From NCBI GenBank assembly GCA_028023455.1, contig JAQFVV010000278.1, positions 250,001-314,000 on the forward strand: a stretch of 64,000 nucleotides of DNA, written 5' to 3'. The stretch's first letter is position 1; every line of letters starts with the position of its first letter. Position numbers and translations under genes: made by a program. This DNA is from Epiperipatus broadwayi. Taxonomy: Eukaryota; Onychophora; Udeonychophora; Euonychophora; Peripatidae. The notes beneath the pieces are model-generated. The model ran no database searches, was not told where the DNA came from, and saw only the letters and a program-made list of their open reading frames with translations. Below, one piece after another: positions 48,815 through 59,962 of this stretch.

Positions 48815-49190
48815 ATGAGCACAGACTTTCACATGACCCACCATTCCCCACACCACCTCATATCACTGATACACTTGAACACATATATGTTGAAAAGATA
48901 AATAATTACCATTATACATATTTCATGCTAAACCAGCAATGATCAGTTGGTCCAGATTACCATGTCTACACATATATGTCATAAGTGCTCAGATATATAT
49001 TAAAATAGCCAATCCTCATACTCTAATGGACAGGCTTCAATCTACTCTACACTCCAACTCTTCAACTGTCCTTCCAATTGAAAATCTGGTGGTGGAATGC
49101 TCAAAGGCCACTCTGAGGCTGAGATTCTTGTCACACCCATGTTGACCTAAAATCAATCTGACCCCTCATGTACAGGACATAATTCATTTA
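48815..49190 (-). mobile_element. Hammerhead/B-box repeat family, copy 4
   Basis: Full-length match to 11781-12180, ending TGTCACACCCATGTTGACC. On the minus strand the hammerhead reads CTGATCA (G8 lost), an intact stem II TGCT...AGCA, and GAAAT. The frame at 48939-49145 is only the repeat read through; the same reading exists at 13703-13909. Confidence 0.65.
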
Positions 49191-49209
49191 ATACATTCAG
49201 TTATAACAT

Positions 49210-49560
49210 AGTATTATATAATTATTTAAGAAATTTGAACATAGATTTTCAAGCTCCCTTCAGATATGTAATCTATCTTATACAACTGATTCACATGACC
49301 ACACACATGTGTAAAAAATAAATTATCACCAATATATGTATTTCATGCAACCAACACTCATCATTTGGTTCATATCATCATCTCCCACAGACCCACATGC
49401 ATATGTATATAGTGAGTTCTCCGATTATATTAAGATAGCAATTCTCCAAACTTTAATGGACAGACTTCAATATTATTCGATGGTCCAATTCTTTAACCAT
49501 CCATTCCATTGAAAATCTGATGATGGAATGATGATGGAACGTAGTATTATAATAACAAAT
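49210..49560 (-). mobile_element. Hammerhead/B-box repeat family, copy 5
   Basis: A second copy directly after the previous one, in the same orientation. The minus strand shows ATGATGA, a shortened stem II, GAAA, ATA-CA-TAT and TTGGT. The two copies in tandem are the arrangement expected if these units spread as head-to-tail multimers. Confidence 0.6.
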
Positions 49561-49737
49561 CGTATAAAAATAAATTATATTCTGGATTTAAAATCAGAAC
49601 AAAAGAAAAAATAACACAATCACAATAAAACTTTTGTTTTTATGTAAAAAAAAAAATGTTGACAAAAATCCTTGTATATACGGATACTATAATTTTAAAA
49701 CAATATTTACAATATCTCCACAAATAGTCAATGTATT

Positions 49738-50365
49738 AATCTAAAAGCATTTATCTAAAAGTTAGTTGTTAGAATAAGATCTGAAACTTTTAGACATCTA
49801 CAAGATAAAAATGATTTGAATGCCTTCTCTTGTAGTAGCATTTATCATAAATAAAAAAAAAGCTTGTTTAGAGCTAATTAGCATGCTCTTAATTTTACAT
49901 ATTTGTAAGTGCAAGCTATATATAAGTCATGTGACATCTAATTTATTATTATTACTATTATTATTTTGCTGTTGGGGTTTTGGCTAAATTAAATGGCTAA
50001 TCCTACTAATATATGGAGTATCTGAATGAAGTTCAGGCCCATATGATTTTGTCAGTTGGAGAGCTGACTTTAAAGACATATAGATGTCTAAAAGTTTCAG
50101 ATCTTCTAACAATTAACTTTTAGATAAATGCTTTGCTTGAGTTGGTTTTTTGAATCTAATGTCCCAACTCCTCACTGAAGAGACCCATAGGTCGAAACCG
50201 GTCTGGGGATAGGGACAATCCAAGATAAAAATGATTTGAATACCTTCTCTTGTAGTAGCATTTATTATAAATAAATAAAAAAAGCTTGTTTAGAGCTAAT
50301 TAGCATGCTCTTAATTTTACATATTTGTAAGTGCAAGCTATATATGTCATGTGACATCTGACTTA
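49738..50365 (+). mobile_element. Hammerhead-family-3 element with direct and inverted terminal copies
   Basis: 49802-49945 is repeated directly at 50222-50362 (AAGATAAAAATGATTTGAAT, then CTTGTAGTAGCATTTAT, then GAGCTAATTAGCATGCTC), period about 420. 49738-49801 is the inverted copy of about 50072-50135. One complete unit therefore lies between two partial ones, with the hammerhead at the unit junction (50161-50216). This is the layout of a tandem partial dimer of a hammerhead retroelement plus an inverted end. It encodes no protein. A related, older copy is at 35826-36280. Confidence 0.75.
50161..50216 (+). ncRNA. Hammerhead ribozyme motif, best preserved in the window
   Basis: GTCCC (50161-50165) pairs with GGGAC (50212-50216). 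TCCTCA pairs with TGGGGA (50204-50209; one G-U); together they form a two-part stem I with a small internal loop. Core CTGAAGA (50175-50181) is followed by stem II GACC-CATA-GGTC (50182-50193), GAAAC (50194-50198), loop CG and cleavage triplet GTC (50201-50203). Every invariant base of a type I hammerhead is present and all stems pair. Predicted cleavage falls after C50203. Activity and expression are inferred. Confidence 0.8.
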
Positions 50366-50384
50366 TTTTATATATATATATATT

Positions 50385-50420
50385 ATAACAGGGCTGGGTT
50401 CAAACCCTGTTCTAAGACAT
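50385..50420 (+). repeat. tRNA-like fragment with B-box
   Basis: GGGTTCAAACCCTGTTCT follows a (TA)n and matches the 3' part of the tRNA-like SINE at 12511-12578. The palindrome AACAGGG...CCCTGTT also overlaps it. Confidence 0.35.
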
Positions 50421-50718
50421 AGTATGATATAAATGAGCATATATATATACTTGATCAAAAGTGATATTAAGTTAAATTTATATATATATATATGTGTGTA
50501 TGTGGGTGTTTTAAATGGGTAAATGAAAATAGATTGAAACATAAGAGGGAGGGGGATTATATGGTTTGTGCTCTTGTATTTTGTTTAGAAGTGCATGTAT
50601 TTATATTACTGCATGGGTGAATGAGTGTAATAAATTCATAAAAAAAAAGAAAATTTACATGGCCAAGCTTTAATTCAAAGATGGATGACGAATTTCCAAA
50701 AAGATATGTTAATTGTAA

Positions 50719-50888
50719 GAAAGGTATAGATTGCTATCGTGATGAATAAAAGTATTTTAATTAAAAAGGAAATTATTTCAAGATGGAAGATGGAGCGTAG
50801 AATTGTTAAAAAGGAATGCCAGGAAAGAATCAAAAAAGGTATAGATTGCTATTGTAATAGATAAAAGCTATTTTAATTAAAAAAGAAA
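50719..50888. repeat. Diverged tandem duplication, period about 118 bp
   Basis: AAAGGTATAGATTGCTAT, then ATAAAAG, then ATTTTAATTAAAAA(G/A)GAAA occurs at about 50720-50773 and 50837-50889. Weaker repetition continues toward 50990. Confidence 0.65.
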
Positions 50889-51060
50889 AGTTTTGAAAGG
50901 TTTCGTTTGTTCAAATTATGTGGTTTCATTTAAAAAGAAAAAAAAAGAACAGTGGCATTTTAATTAAGGAGTTGGAAAGCTGAACTTAAAAAAGACATTC
51001 CAGAAAGATTAGTGCCACGAGCAACATCGCAGCAAAATCAGTTAAATTTATATATATATA

Positions 51061-51310
51061 TATTCACCAACCATGAACAGGCTGGGGTAAAGGACAGGAA
51101 TGGACCAGGCTCTGCCAGCCATCCTGCAGAGGTATTGTGGTTGCTGTCCATATAGGAGCGAAGCCCTTTCTAAACTACAGATAGAATGACATTCACCGAA
51201 CACCATTGATTGTGCCTTACGGAATCAACAGAGAGCTACCGAAAATCACTTATTTACTATGTCACAACAGAAAGCTAGCAAAAATTACCATTCATCTGCA
51301 GCTGGGTAAA
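51061..51310. other. Unidentified less AT-rich segment after a (TA)n
   Basis: About 240 bases with GC-rich stretches (GGACCAGGCTCTGCCAGCC). No copy elsewhere in the window and no ORF. Confidence 0.3.
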
Positions 51311-52113
51311 AAAATCAAGGTAATGCAAATAATTTTTTAAATGCCAGTCATCTCTTAAATAAGAACTTATTTTCAATAAAATAATAATGTGTAAGGGCTA
51401 AAAGAAAACAAAGAAATATTTGAAATAACACCCAATGTAATTCTATGAATGAATAGACTGTATAATTATTTATTGCATTTGCTTTGTATTCTATAATTTA
51501 TGTTTTGTTATATTTATGAACCTATGCAGAGGTTGTGTTTGTATGCATGTTATTCAGATATTTGAGCACATGCCAATACATAATAATGGGATTTTGTTTG
51601 TTTCTATTAATAAATATTAAATTTGTCTTTTAATTACAAGTGTGTGCATTCAGTGTTAATTTTTTTTAAAACTTAGATCATATCATAAGATTAGGGAGTA
51701 GTATTAAGAACAAAAATAATAGATTCAGGGAATCATTTATGCATTTATGTGCATACTATTTTTGTACCCCACCTCTTTCCCACAGTTAACAACCACCACC
51801 CCTGAGTGAGATAGCCAGAGGTAGGAGCTCTATCTATTAGAAATTGATACTCGATCTCTCCCAGCATAATTCTTATTTACTCGTAGATAGGATTGGTGCT
51901 TGCAGTCAACAATTGACATCCATAAATATGCTGGGTGAGTGATAAGAGTACCGGGCAGAATTACTATATATATATATATATATTCATGTTATAATTTTCT
52001 ATTAAGAAAAAAAAAGGAAACTTGGGTTTTAAATACATAATAAGCATATACCATATATATATATATATATACACACGATTCACACAAGGATTGCAAATGA
52101 TTACAATATATAT
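51311..52113. other. AT-rich DNA with a second less AT-rich patch
   Basis: A patch near 51765-51960 (ACCCCTGAGTGAGATAGCC, then AGTACCGGGCAGAATTAC) is unlike its flanks and ends at a (TA)n, but I cannot identify it. The rest shows nothing. Confidence 0.35.
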
Positions 52114-53833
52114 TGTACCAAGATCGTATTGGCACATATATAAAGTAATTTTGTCTAAAAATTATTAAAATAATAAATCAACGAATCAATAAATAAGTTA
52201 TAAAAATCGAAAGAGTTTCTTTATTAAACAAAATACAGTTTGCTGTCAAAATGTAATTTTAAGAGTCAAATAGTTTTCTATTATTAGTTTTGAAATGGGA
52301 GTTGCAATTGGTTAATTAAAGGAGGGGAGGAGGGTTTTGGTTAAAAAAGTTAAACTAGGAGTTTTATAAGGGGAAGTATGGAGTTTATTATTATAATTAA
52401 AAGTTGATTTTCAAGTTTAAAAATATAAATATCTTTTTATTTAAATCAAAGAAAAAACAAGAAGAGTAATCTTAAAACTAGATAGAGAATGATTTTAAAA
52501 TATATGTGTGCATAAATGATGAAGCTTGTTAATAAAATATATAATAAATGTGTGTATATGTGCGTGTTAAAATCATATTGGAAAAAACACATGAAAATAA
52601 ATATTAAAATGAAAGTTAAAAAATATATTTAAAAACACAGCAGTGGCTACTAATTAAAGATATAAAAACAACAAGTTTGCATGGCTACTAATAAAAGGAA
52701 TTTTGACAACAGGATTAAAAAGCTTATCTCCAAAAAATTAGCTACTAATGAAAAGAACTTCGACAACGTGCCTCATGTATAAATAGTCAATGTTTTATCA
52801 TCAAGTTAGTTGAGTCAAGTCAGAGGCAAGCAGTCACATTAAAGTTGTGTTTAAGATAATTACATCAGTCAGATTGTTATACATCCAGAATCAAGAATGC
52901 AGTGTTAAAACCTCGGACAAACATACAACTTTCTCCAGCCTGAAGTCCTATGAAACAGCCCATCTACTCGATGCCTGTGTAACAACCTGTAGCCACTCAA
53001 TTTCTAATTATCTTAAAGAAAGTGCCTCGGAATAATGAGCATCAAATCTCCACAAGAAAATGTCAAATCTAACCGGTTAGAAATATTTCATTAGAAAGCA
53101 GCAAACAGCAAGATGCATCCATGTTCAAAATCCTAGATAAAACATTTTCTTATATTCATTTATAAAGTAGCCATCTCATTCGTGTGAATCTTCCAAGAGT
53201 CAAGGATATGAAATCTATATCATACATAAAATGAACTATTAATATGTGTGTTTAAAATGTTGGGTGTGTTCATGCGTTAGTATATTGATTTCATTGATAT
53301 GTGTGCTTAAATTTCAAATATTATTAATGCTTTATTATAAGATATTATAGTGTGTAAATTATATATGTGAGTGTATTATTTTAGTAAATAAGATTTATAA
53401 AATATTTAAAATTAGTTTAATAATGTTAATTAAAATAAATTGTCTTTAAACTAAAACTTTATTTGTCGGTCAATTCTTTTTATCAATTCTTTTACCAATC
53501 TTTTATCAATTCTTTTATGCCTCTAGTTAAAGAATAAATTCTTATTGATTACAAATAACTGAGCTAGTCATGGGTATAGGCATTGAATTAGTGGTCATTG
53601 TTCAAAATGCATTGTTTATTCTTCTGGATAAATAACTGGCGCCCGTGTTTATATAAAACAAAAAAGTGCTTTGAACATGGTGTTGAATTCAACAGTCAAG
53701 AAGAAGTATGTCCTGGAAATGTAATGCTAGTTATATATTTTATAGCTATCATTTGGACATAATACTCTCCAAGTATGTTCTTCTCTCTCTAAGAGACCGG
53801 TGTTTCGATCGTACCATATTCAAACCCGGTACA
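52114..53833 (+). repeat. Left LTR
   Basis: 1720 bases from TGTACC to GGTACA. A TATA box (TATAAATA, 52778-52785) about 660 bases in suggests the U3/R border near 52810. TGGCGCCCG near 53638 looks like a primer-binding site but lies inside the repeat, so it is not used as a boundary. The 62-codon frame at 52847-53035 lies downstream of the TATA box; a related frame in the right LTR (57090-57290) is only partly conserved. Coding is unproven. Confidence 0.85.
52778..52785 (+). promoter_or_regulatory. LTR TATA box
   Basis: TATAAATA in CTCATGTATAAATAG, conserved at the same place in the right LTR (57078-57085). Being kept in both LTRs and set in less AT-rich flanks makes it more credible than other TATA-like strings here. 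Confidence 0.5.
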
Positions 53834-54217
53834 AATGTCTCCCAATGTGGTCGCTTCGAACCTAAAAAAACAATAGTAATTAAATACTTTGTTTCTTGTT
53901 TAAAAATAAAAATAAAAATCTTAAAGAAAAGCTAAATTATGTATTTGAAGTGGTTCGATTTTTAATTTAAAAAAAAAAAAATGACCAAAAACTTTTTTCT
54001 TTAAATGAAAAAAGATTTGACTTTTATGCTATTTACATTAGTTAAAATAAATCATTCTTTTAAATTAAAGACAGTTAGATATTTTGGGCGGAGCTAAAGC
54101 ATTAGGAATGGGTAAAGAAAAGGACAAAGGGGTGAAGTTAGCTGTGTGTTTTTTTAAAAAAGAAATAAATAAATAAGTCATATATTAAATTTAGTGTAAT
54201 AAAATATTGTTTTAAAA

Positions 54218-54912
54218 ATGGAAAAAGAGAAAGAAATATCTGAGACACAGAAGATGATGAATATGATGCAAGGATTTAAAGAAGAATTGAGGGAAGAAAT
54301 ACAAGAAATGAAAAAGGTCAGCTAGAACTCAAAGCAGAATTGATGAAAGAAATGTGTCAAGAAATTAATCAGGTCAAAGTAGAAATGATTAGAGAAATAA
54401 GTGAAATAAGATGTGAAATGACATGAAAGGTAGAAAAATATCAAGAGATTGTAGAAGTATATTTTGTCAAAGAAAGTAAGGAAGTTGAGGTCATAAAAGA
54501 GATAGAAATTAAATTAAAATCAGATAGTGTTGAAACAGATAAAGTAGAAACAAATGTAGATCAAGAAATAAAAGAGAGACATAAGTTAAAGGTAGAAGAT
54601 AGTGTTAAGTATAGTAGTTTGGAAATAAAATTAATCAAGATAGAAAATAAACATAAAAAGGTTAAAGTAAACGTTCGTATTCTTTTTAAACGTAGGGTTA
54701 AAACAAAGAAGGCATAGAAAAAAAATTCTAATATTGAAGTAATATGGAGTTGTGCTATGTATCAAAGTTTTTTAATTTACAAAGTTGAAAATAGAATGGA
54801 GCATGAGATAGATAAAGTAATAAATTATAAAAGAGGGATAGACAAGAGAGGAAAGTTACTTTATATTATAGAGTTAGTACGTAAGAAAAAGGAACCACCT
54901 GACAAAGTTTAA
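54218..54912 (+). pseudogene. Broken gag-like coiled-coil ORF of the LTR element
   Basis: From ATG 54218 the frame runs 34 codons (ISETQKMMNMMQGFKEE...) to a stop caused by a frameshift near 54316. In the next frame it continues through a Glu/Lys/Met-rich segment with heptad-like spacing, interrupted by TGA near 54424 and TAG at 54715, to TAA 54910-54912. The long charged coiled coil in the first internal ORF position fits a Gag-like protein. I see no zinc knuckle (CCHC). The rest of the internal region has no readable pol. Non-functional; identity rests on position and composition. Confidence 0.5.
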
Positions 54913-56395
54913 AAGTTAGTAATAAGGATGGAATATTAAAGTAGACGAAAACAATAAGGACCGGAAATGGACTATGAGTAAAATAATTATTCTAAGGTTA
55001 GTAAATCTGAGTTTAAATCTGAAACTTCTATTTAAAATTAAAATAATAAATTTTAAAATAAATGAATAATGATAAATGAAATGTTTGAAAGCAATAATAC
55101 TAATGGAGGTTTCCTAAAATAAAAGGTTTTTTCCTGCCATACACATATTAATATAGAAATATGCTCATAAATAAACAGTTCAAATAAAATAAAAAAATCA
55201 ATAAAATCAAGTTAAATAAATGATTTAAAAAATAATGTTTGTAGGATTAAATAAATCAAGTATTCAAGTTAAATAAATAAATAAAGTATCCGTAAGAAAA
55301 ATATCTGTGTAATAATGAATCATAATAAAGTAAGTTGTTTTTGAATATACACAACTTAATAAAAGGAAGTTAAATAAATGAATAAAATAATGGAAATATG
55401 TAGAATAAAATCAAGTTAGTCAAATAAACATTTGTATAATAAATAAAGTAGTGTAATAAAATAAAAATAGTTATTTCTGAATACAAGCATGGTAATATAA
55501 GAAGTTAAATAAATAGTTTAAAAGTAATACTGTAATATAAATAAATATGTTAAAATAATATTTGTAAGGTTTTACAATAAAGATTAAGATAAATAAATGT
55601 TTAAGATAATGTTCATGCTAACTTGAAAATAATATTGTAAGATTAGGTAAATACAAATGAATATGTAAAATAATGTTTGTAATGGTTTAAAAAATAATAT
55701 TGTAATATAAATAAATATGTAAACTGATGTCCATGATAGTTTAGAGTAATATTGAAAGGTTAAAATAAATAAGTGAGAGTTAATCTAAGTTGTATTAGGA
55801 ATGTATAAGGGTTTGAAATTAAAGGGAATGAGGGTAGTATAGAAATGTTTTAAATAAGGATAATTTTAAAGCTGTCGACTGGATAAAATTTAGCATCCAT
55901 AATGGAATTATCAGGGATTATTCTTCTTTTAAAATGCACACTGGGGACAACCAGAGTAAGTTGTAAGTCATTTTTTCAGGGGAGAATCCCCATATCTTGT
56001 GCCTCATTCCAAAGCATAAGTCAAAAATGGACAGTTGATAATTCCTGCCATTGGCAGTGACCCTTTCTTTTTTCCAAGTCTGGTACAAACCCGACAAATG
56101 AAGCTTCGATTTTCATACATTTAAGATGGTATAAGCCAGCGAATCTGCCTCCGCTTCATTTCCAAAAGATCCCTGTGCCACAAATTTAGTTTGCCCTCAT
56201 GTTCATTATCCAGGATTTATATTATTGCGAGCAATGTGTTCAGCATAGATAGAAGGAACGCATAGAAAAAACAGATTGCCCTTAATATGTAAAGTGAAAG
56301 ATATGAAAAGCAAACTTAGAAAAACAGTAAATATTTATAATTAAGAATTAAAGTTATCAGAGATAAAATAGTCAAAAATGATGCATTTTACTCTC
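54913..56395. other. LTR element internal non-coding region
   Basis: Mostly AT-rich with diverged tandem motifs (GTTAAATAAAT, AATAATGTTTGTAA, about 55080-55760). A less AT-rich stretch follows (about 55870-56230; CTGGGGACAACCAGAG, CCCCATATCTTGTGCC). No RT or integrase motif was found. Confidence 0.5.
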
Positions 56396-56410
56396 AAATG
56401 GAGGGTGGTG
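56396..56410 (+). other. Polypurine tract of the LTR element
   Basis: AAATGGAGGGTGGTG ends three bases before the right LTR, as expected for the plus-strand primer site. It is interrupted by two T. Confidence 0.55.
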
Positions 56411-56413
56411 TAA

Positions 56414-58131
56414 TGTACCAAGATCGTATTGGTACATTTATAAAGTAATTTTGTCTAAAAATTATTAAAATAATAAATCAACAAATTAATAAATAAGTTA
56501 TAAAAATTGAAAGAGTTTCTTTATTAAACAAAATACAGTTTGCTATCAAAAGGTAAGATTAAGAGTCAAATAGTTTTCTATTATTAGTTTTGAAATGGAA
56601 GTTGCAATTGGTTAATTAAAGGGGGGGGGGTTGGTTAGAAAAGTTAAACTAGGACTTTTATAAGGGTAAGTAGGGAGTTTATTACTATAAATTAAAAGTT
56701 GATTTTCAAGTTTAAAAATATAAATCTCTTTTTATTTAAATCAAAGAAAAAAAAAGAAGAGTAATTTTAAAACTAGATAGTGAATGATTTTAAAGTATAC
56801 GTGTGCATAAATGACAAAGCTTGTTAATAAAATATATAATAAATGTGTGTATATGTGCGTATTAAAATCTTATTGAAAAAAAAACACATGAAATTAAATA
56901 TTAAAATGAAAGTTAAAAACTATATTTAAAAAAAAAACAGTGGTGGCTACTAATTAAAGATATAAATACAACACATTTGCATGGCTACTAACCAAAGGAA
57001 TTTTGACAACAGGATTAAAAAGCTTAACTCCAAAGGATTAGCTACTAATGAAAAGAACTTCAACAACATGCCTCATGTATAAATAGCCAATGTTTTATCA
57101 TCAAGTTAGTCTAATTGAGTTAGAGTCAAGCAGTCACGTTAGAGTTGCATTTAAGAGAATTATATCAGTCAGATTATTATACATCCAAAATCAAGAATGT
57201 AGTGTTAAAACCTTGGAAAAACATATGACTTTCTCCAGCCTGAAGTCCTATGAGACAGCCAATCTACCTGATGCCTGTGTAGCAACCTGAAGCCACTCAA
57301 TACCTAATTGTCTTAAAGAATGTGCCTCAGAATAATAAGCATAAAATCTCCACAAGAAAATGTCAAATATAACCGGTTAGAAATACTTCATTAGAAGCAG
57401 TAAACAGCAAGATGTATCCACATTCAAAATCCTAGATAAAACATTTTCTTATATTCATTTATAAAGTAGCCATCACATTCATGTGAATCTTCCAAGACTC
57501 AAGGGTATAAACTCTATATAATATATAAAATGAACTATTAATGTGTGTTTAAAATGTTGTGTGTGTTCATGCATTAGTATATTGATTTCATTGATATGTG
57601 TGTTTAAATTTCAAATATTATTAATGCTTTATTATAAGATATTATAGTGTGCAAATTATATATGTGAGTGTATTATTTTAGTAAATAAGATTTATAAAAT
57701 ATTTAAAATTAATTTAATAATGTTAATTAAAATAAATTGTCTTTAAATTAAACTTTATTTATCGGTCAATTCTTTTTATCAATTATTTTACCAATCTTTT
57801 ATCAATTCTTTTATGCCTCTAGTTAAGGAATAAATTCTTACTGATTACAAATAACTGAGCTAGTCATGGGTTTAGGCATTGAATTAGTGTCCATTGTTCA
57901 AAGAGCATTGTTATTCTTCTGGATAAATAACTGGTGCCCATGTTTATACAAAACAAAAAAGTGCTTTGAACATGGTGTTGAATTCAACAGTCGAGAAGAA
58001 GTTATGTCCTGAAAATGTAATGATAGTTATATATTTTATAGCTATCATTTGGACATACATACTCTCCAAGTATGTTCTTCTCTCCCTAAGAGACTAGTGT
58101 TTTGATCGTCAACTTATTCGAACCAGCTACA
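56414..58131 (+). repeat. Right LTR
   Basis: 1718 bases, aligned end to end with the left LTR. It contains a G10 run at 56623-56632 where the left LTR has GGAGGGGAGGAGGG. TATA box at 57078-57085. Confidence 0.85.
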
Positions 58132-58320
58132 ATATATATATATATATCTCGAGCATTAAAATCTTAAGTTAGATAAATAGCTTCTCAAATAGTTGCTAAT
58201 TAAATTAAAATATTAAAATAATTCTTTTCATATATATATATATGTGTGTGTGTGAATTATTTGCCTAATATTATTAATCTAGATGTAGACATGGAGATAA
58301 CCCAGGTCAATATCGCCAAG

Positions 58321-59197
58321 TTAGCAACTAAAACAAAAAAAAATAGAATTTAAAATTCAATTATAAATTATAATTATTTCACCAATAGAAGATTAATTCA
58401 CAAAAAGCAAATATTGTACATGCTACCTGAAGTCAATTTCAGTATAAAAACAAAATCAAATAATTTAAATTTATTCCTATCTTTTGCTAAAGAACTAACT
58501 ACTACACCTTGTTTGTTCTGCTGTGTTCCAATTCTGATCATATCAAAAGAAGATGGTTCAATAACTTTAAAGAAATTTTTCTTAATAAAAATTTAATTAT
58601 GAAAGAACTCCAATTTCATCTAATAAAAGAAGTAAATAAATTACTCTTTAATATTATCTATATTTTCAAAATGAAATTAAATATATATTTTCGTTTATTA
58701 ATTATATAAATTTAGAATATCATTGTAAACTGAAATTCTAATGAAGCTAAATATATTCAAATTTTTTTATAAAAATTAAAAGTTAAATATTTTAAGAAGT
58801 CAAGAATGATTAAAATGCATTATGGTTAAATACCACTTGCCATGGGCTAAAATGCTTGTGTTTTAATCAAAGTTAATATAATTATTTAATCCTACAAAAT
58901 GCCTAAAAATATATGTATTCCATAGACATAATTTTTTGTGAGCATTCAATTTGTATCAAAGTAACCTGGAGAAGAAGATGCTAACTTCTCATGATAGGAG
59001 GAATTATAAGCAACAGAATATTTTGATTGCCTCTGTGATAATTGATGAACATTTTAATCTCATCATGGAAGGGAATAGGACAATATCATTCAATTTAACA
59101 TCTCAGACCATGTTCATATGCTATATACTTTTGACATCTAAATTTTATTTCCTTCATTTCCAAAAATTATTTATGCTGAAATACTCCATTCAAGAAA
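58321..59197 (+). repeat. Long direct repeat, left copy (possible second LTR pair)
   Basis: Begins TTAGCAACTAAAACAA and ends ACTCCATTCAA. Aligned over its whole length with 60623-61540 (shared AAAGCAAATATTxTACATGC, CTTTAAAGAA.TTTTT, GCAACAGAATATTTTGATTG). The copies are much more diverged than the LTRs at 52-58 kb. The ends are not clear TG...CA, so an LTR origin is only likely. Frames at 58414-59262 are not called. Confidence 0.6.
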
Positions 59198-59339
59198 ATA
59201 TATATATGACATCACAAGCAAGAGATGTTAAAAGTATGAACTATAAGGCTGTGTGCATATGAACCCATACATAATATAAACCATAATTTAAAACAATTCA
59301 AATAAATTATAGTATATACTACATAAATAACATAAAATC

Positions 59340-59690
59340 TATTTTATTCCATAAATATATACCTTCAATTACTTATGATGAATATAATCTAGAAAAAGAT
59401 AGATTAAAAGCATATATCCAATTAACAGCCAAATCTGAGAAAAGAATCAAATATAAAAAAGGAAATATTCATAAGTTCAAGGTAGAAGATAGTGTGTGTA
59501 TTAAAATATCTCACCCAAGCAACCCAATACAAGGGAAATACAACATTGTACTACCAATATGAGGGACTTTTCCCATTATGAAACAGTCCATTCTGAATGC
59601 ATTTTTAATAGAGATGAATGGAGAATTGAAATGAACCTAAAATGTGTGCCGTTTGAAATCTCATTGTTGTAAGATAGAATGATTATTGAA
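59340..59690 (+). pseudogene. Integrase C-terminal-like remnant
   Basis: The plus-strand frame reads KFKVEDSVCIKISHPSNPIQ, then GKYNIVLPI, a stop, GTFPI. The pattern (basic residues, F/K-V-x-D-x-V-x-I-K-I, then N-I-x-x-x-I) is that of the small SH3-like tail found after the catalytic core of gypsy-type integrases and related host genes. No catalytic core was found upstream. It lies between two long direct repeats, as the end of a pol gene would. Confidence 0.4.
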
Positions 59691-59805
59691 TAGATATGTT
59701 TAATTTATACATGAGACATAATCATAAATAGAAACAGAAATGAGACAAGATGAAAAATAGGGTCCATTAACCTATGATTAGAGTGAGCCCAGTTAATAAT
59801 AAAAC

Positions 59806-59962
59806 AAATACTGGGATAAACAATGAGGATTTCCAATTCCTCTACAAGCTTTATGATAAATGCTTAGCAGAAAAAATGGCAATCCTCATTGTTTATAACT
59901 TACAAGCTTAAGAGATAGGGTCATGTGATCTATGACTCTTATTTTGATTAAATACTGGGATA
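59806..59962. mobile_element. Hammerhead-family-3 repeat, copy C, with 13-bp TSD
   Basis: AAATACTGGGATA flanks the 131-base insert exactly (59806-59818 and 59950-59962). The insert has AACAATGAGGATTTCCAATT at the left, and GGCAATCCTCATTGTTTAT followed by CTTACAAGCTTAAGAGATA at the right, so its ends pair. The middle, which carries the hammerhead in copies A and B, is absent. It is a minimal member of that family. Confidence 0.8.

Larger units (their letters stand above)
52114..58131 (+). mobile_element. LTR retrotransposon with 1.72-kb LTRs, defective
   Basis: Two long direct repeats, 52114-53833 and 56414-58131, start TGTACCAAGATCG. The left one ends GGTACA, the right one CTACA, giving the TG...CA ends of LTRs. 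Both sides show ATAT, a weak 4-bp TSD because the target is (TA)n. The internal region is only about 2.6 kb. It holds a broken gag-like region but no protease, RT, RNase H or integrase I can find, so it is non-autonomous. I count about nine differences in the first 160 bases of the LTRs, so the insertion is not recent. Confidence 0.85.

Noticed and set aside
53638-53648. TGGCGCCCG as a primer-binding site ending the left LTR
   Set aside because: The direct repeat continues about 190 bases past it in both copies, so it lies inside the LTR and is probably chance.
53848-53862. TGGTCGCTTCGAACC as primer-binding site after the left LTR
   Set aside because: It begins with TGG and contains a T-loop-like complement, but the spacing from the T-loop to CCA is wrong for a tRNA end; left unassigned.
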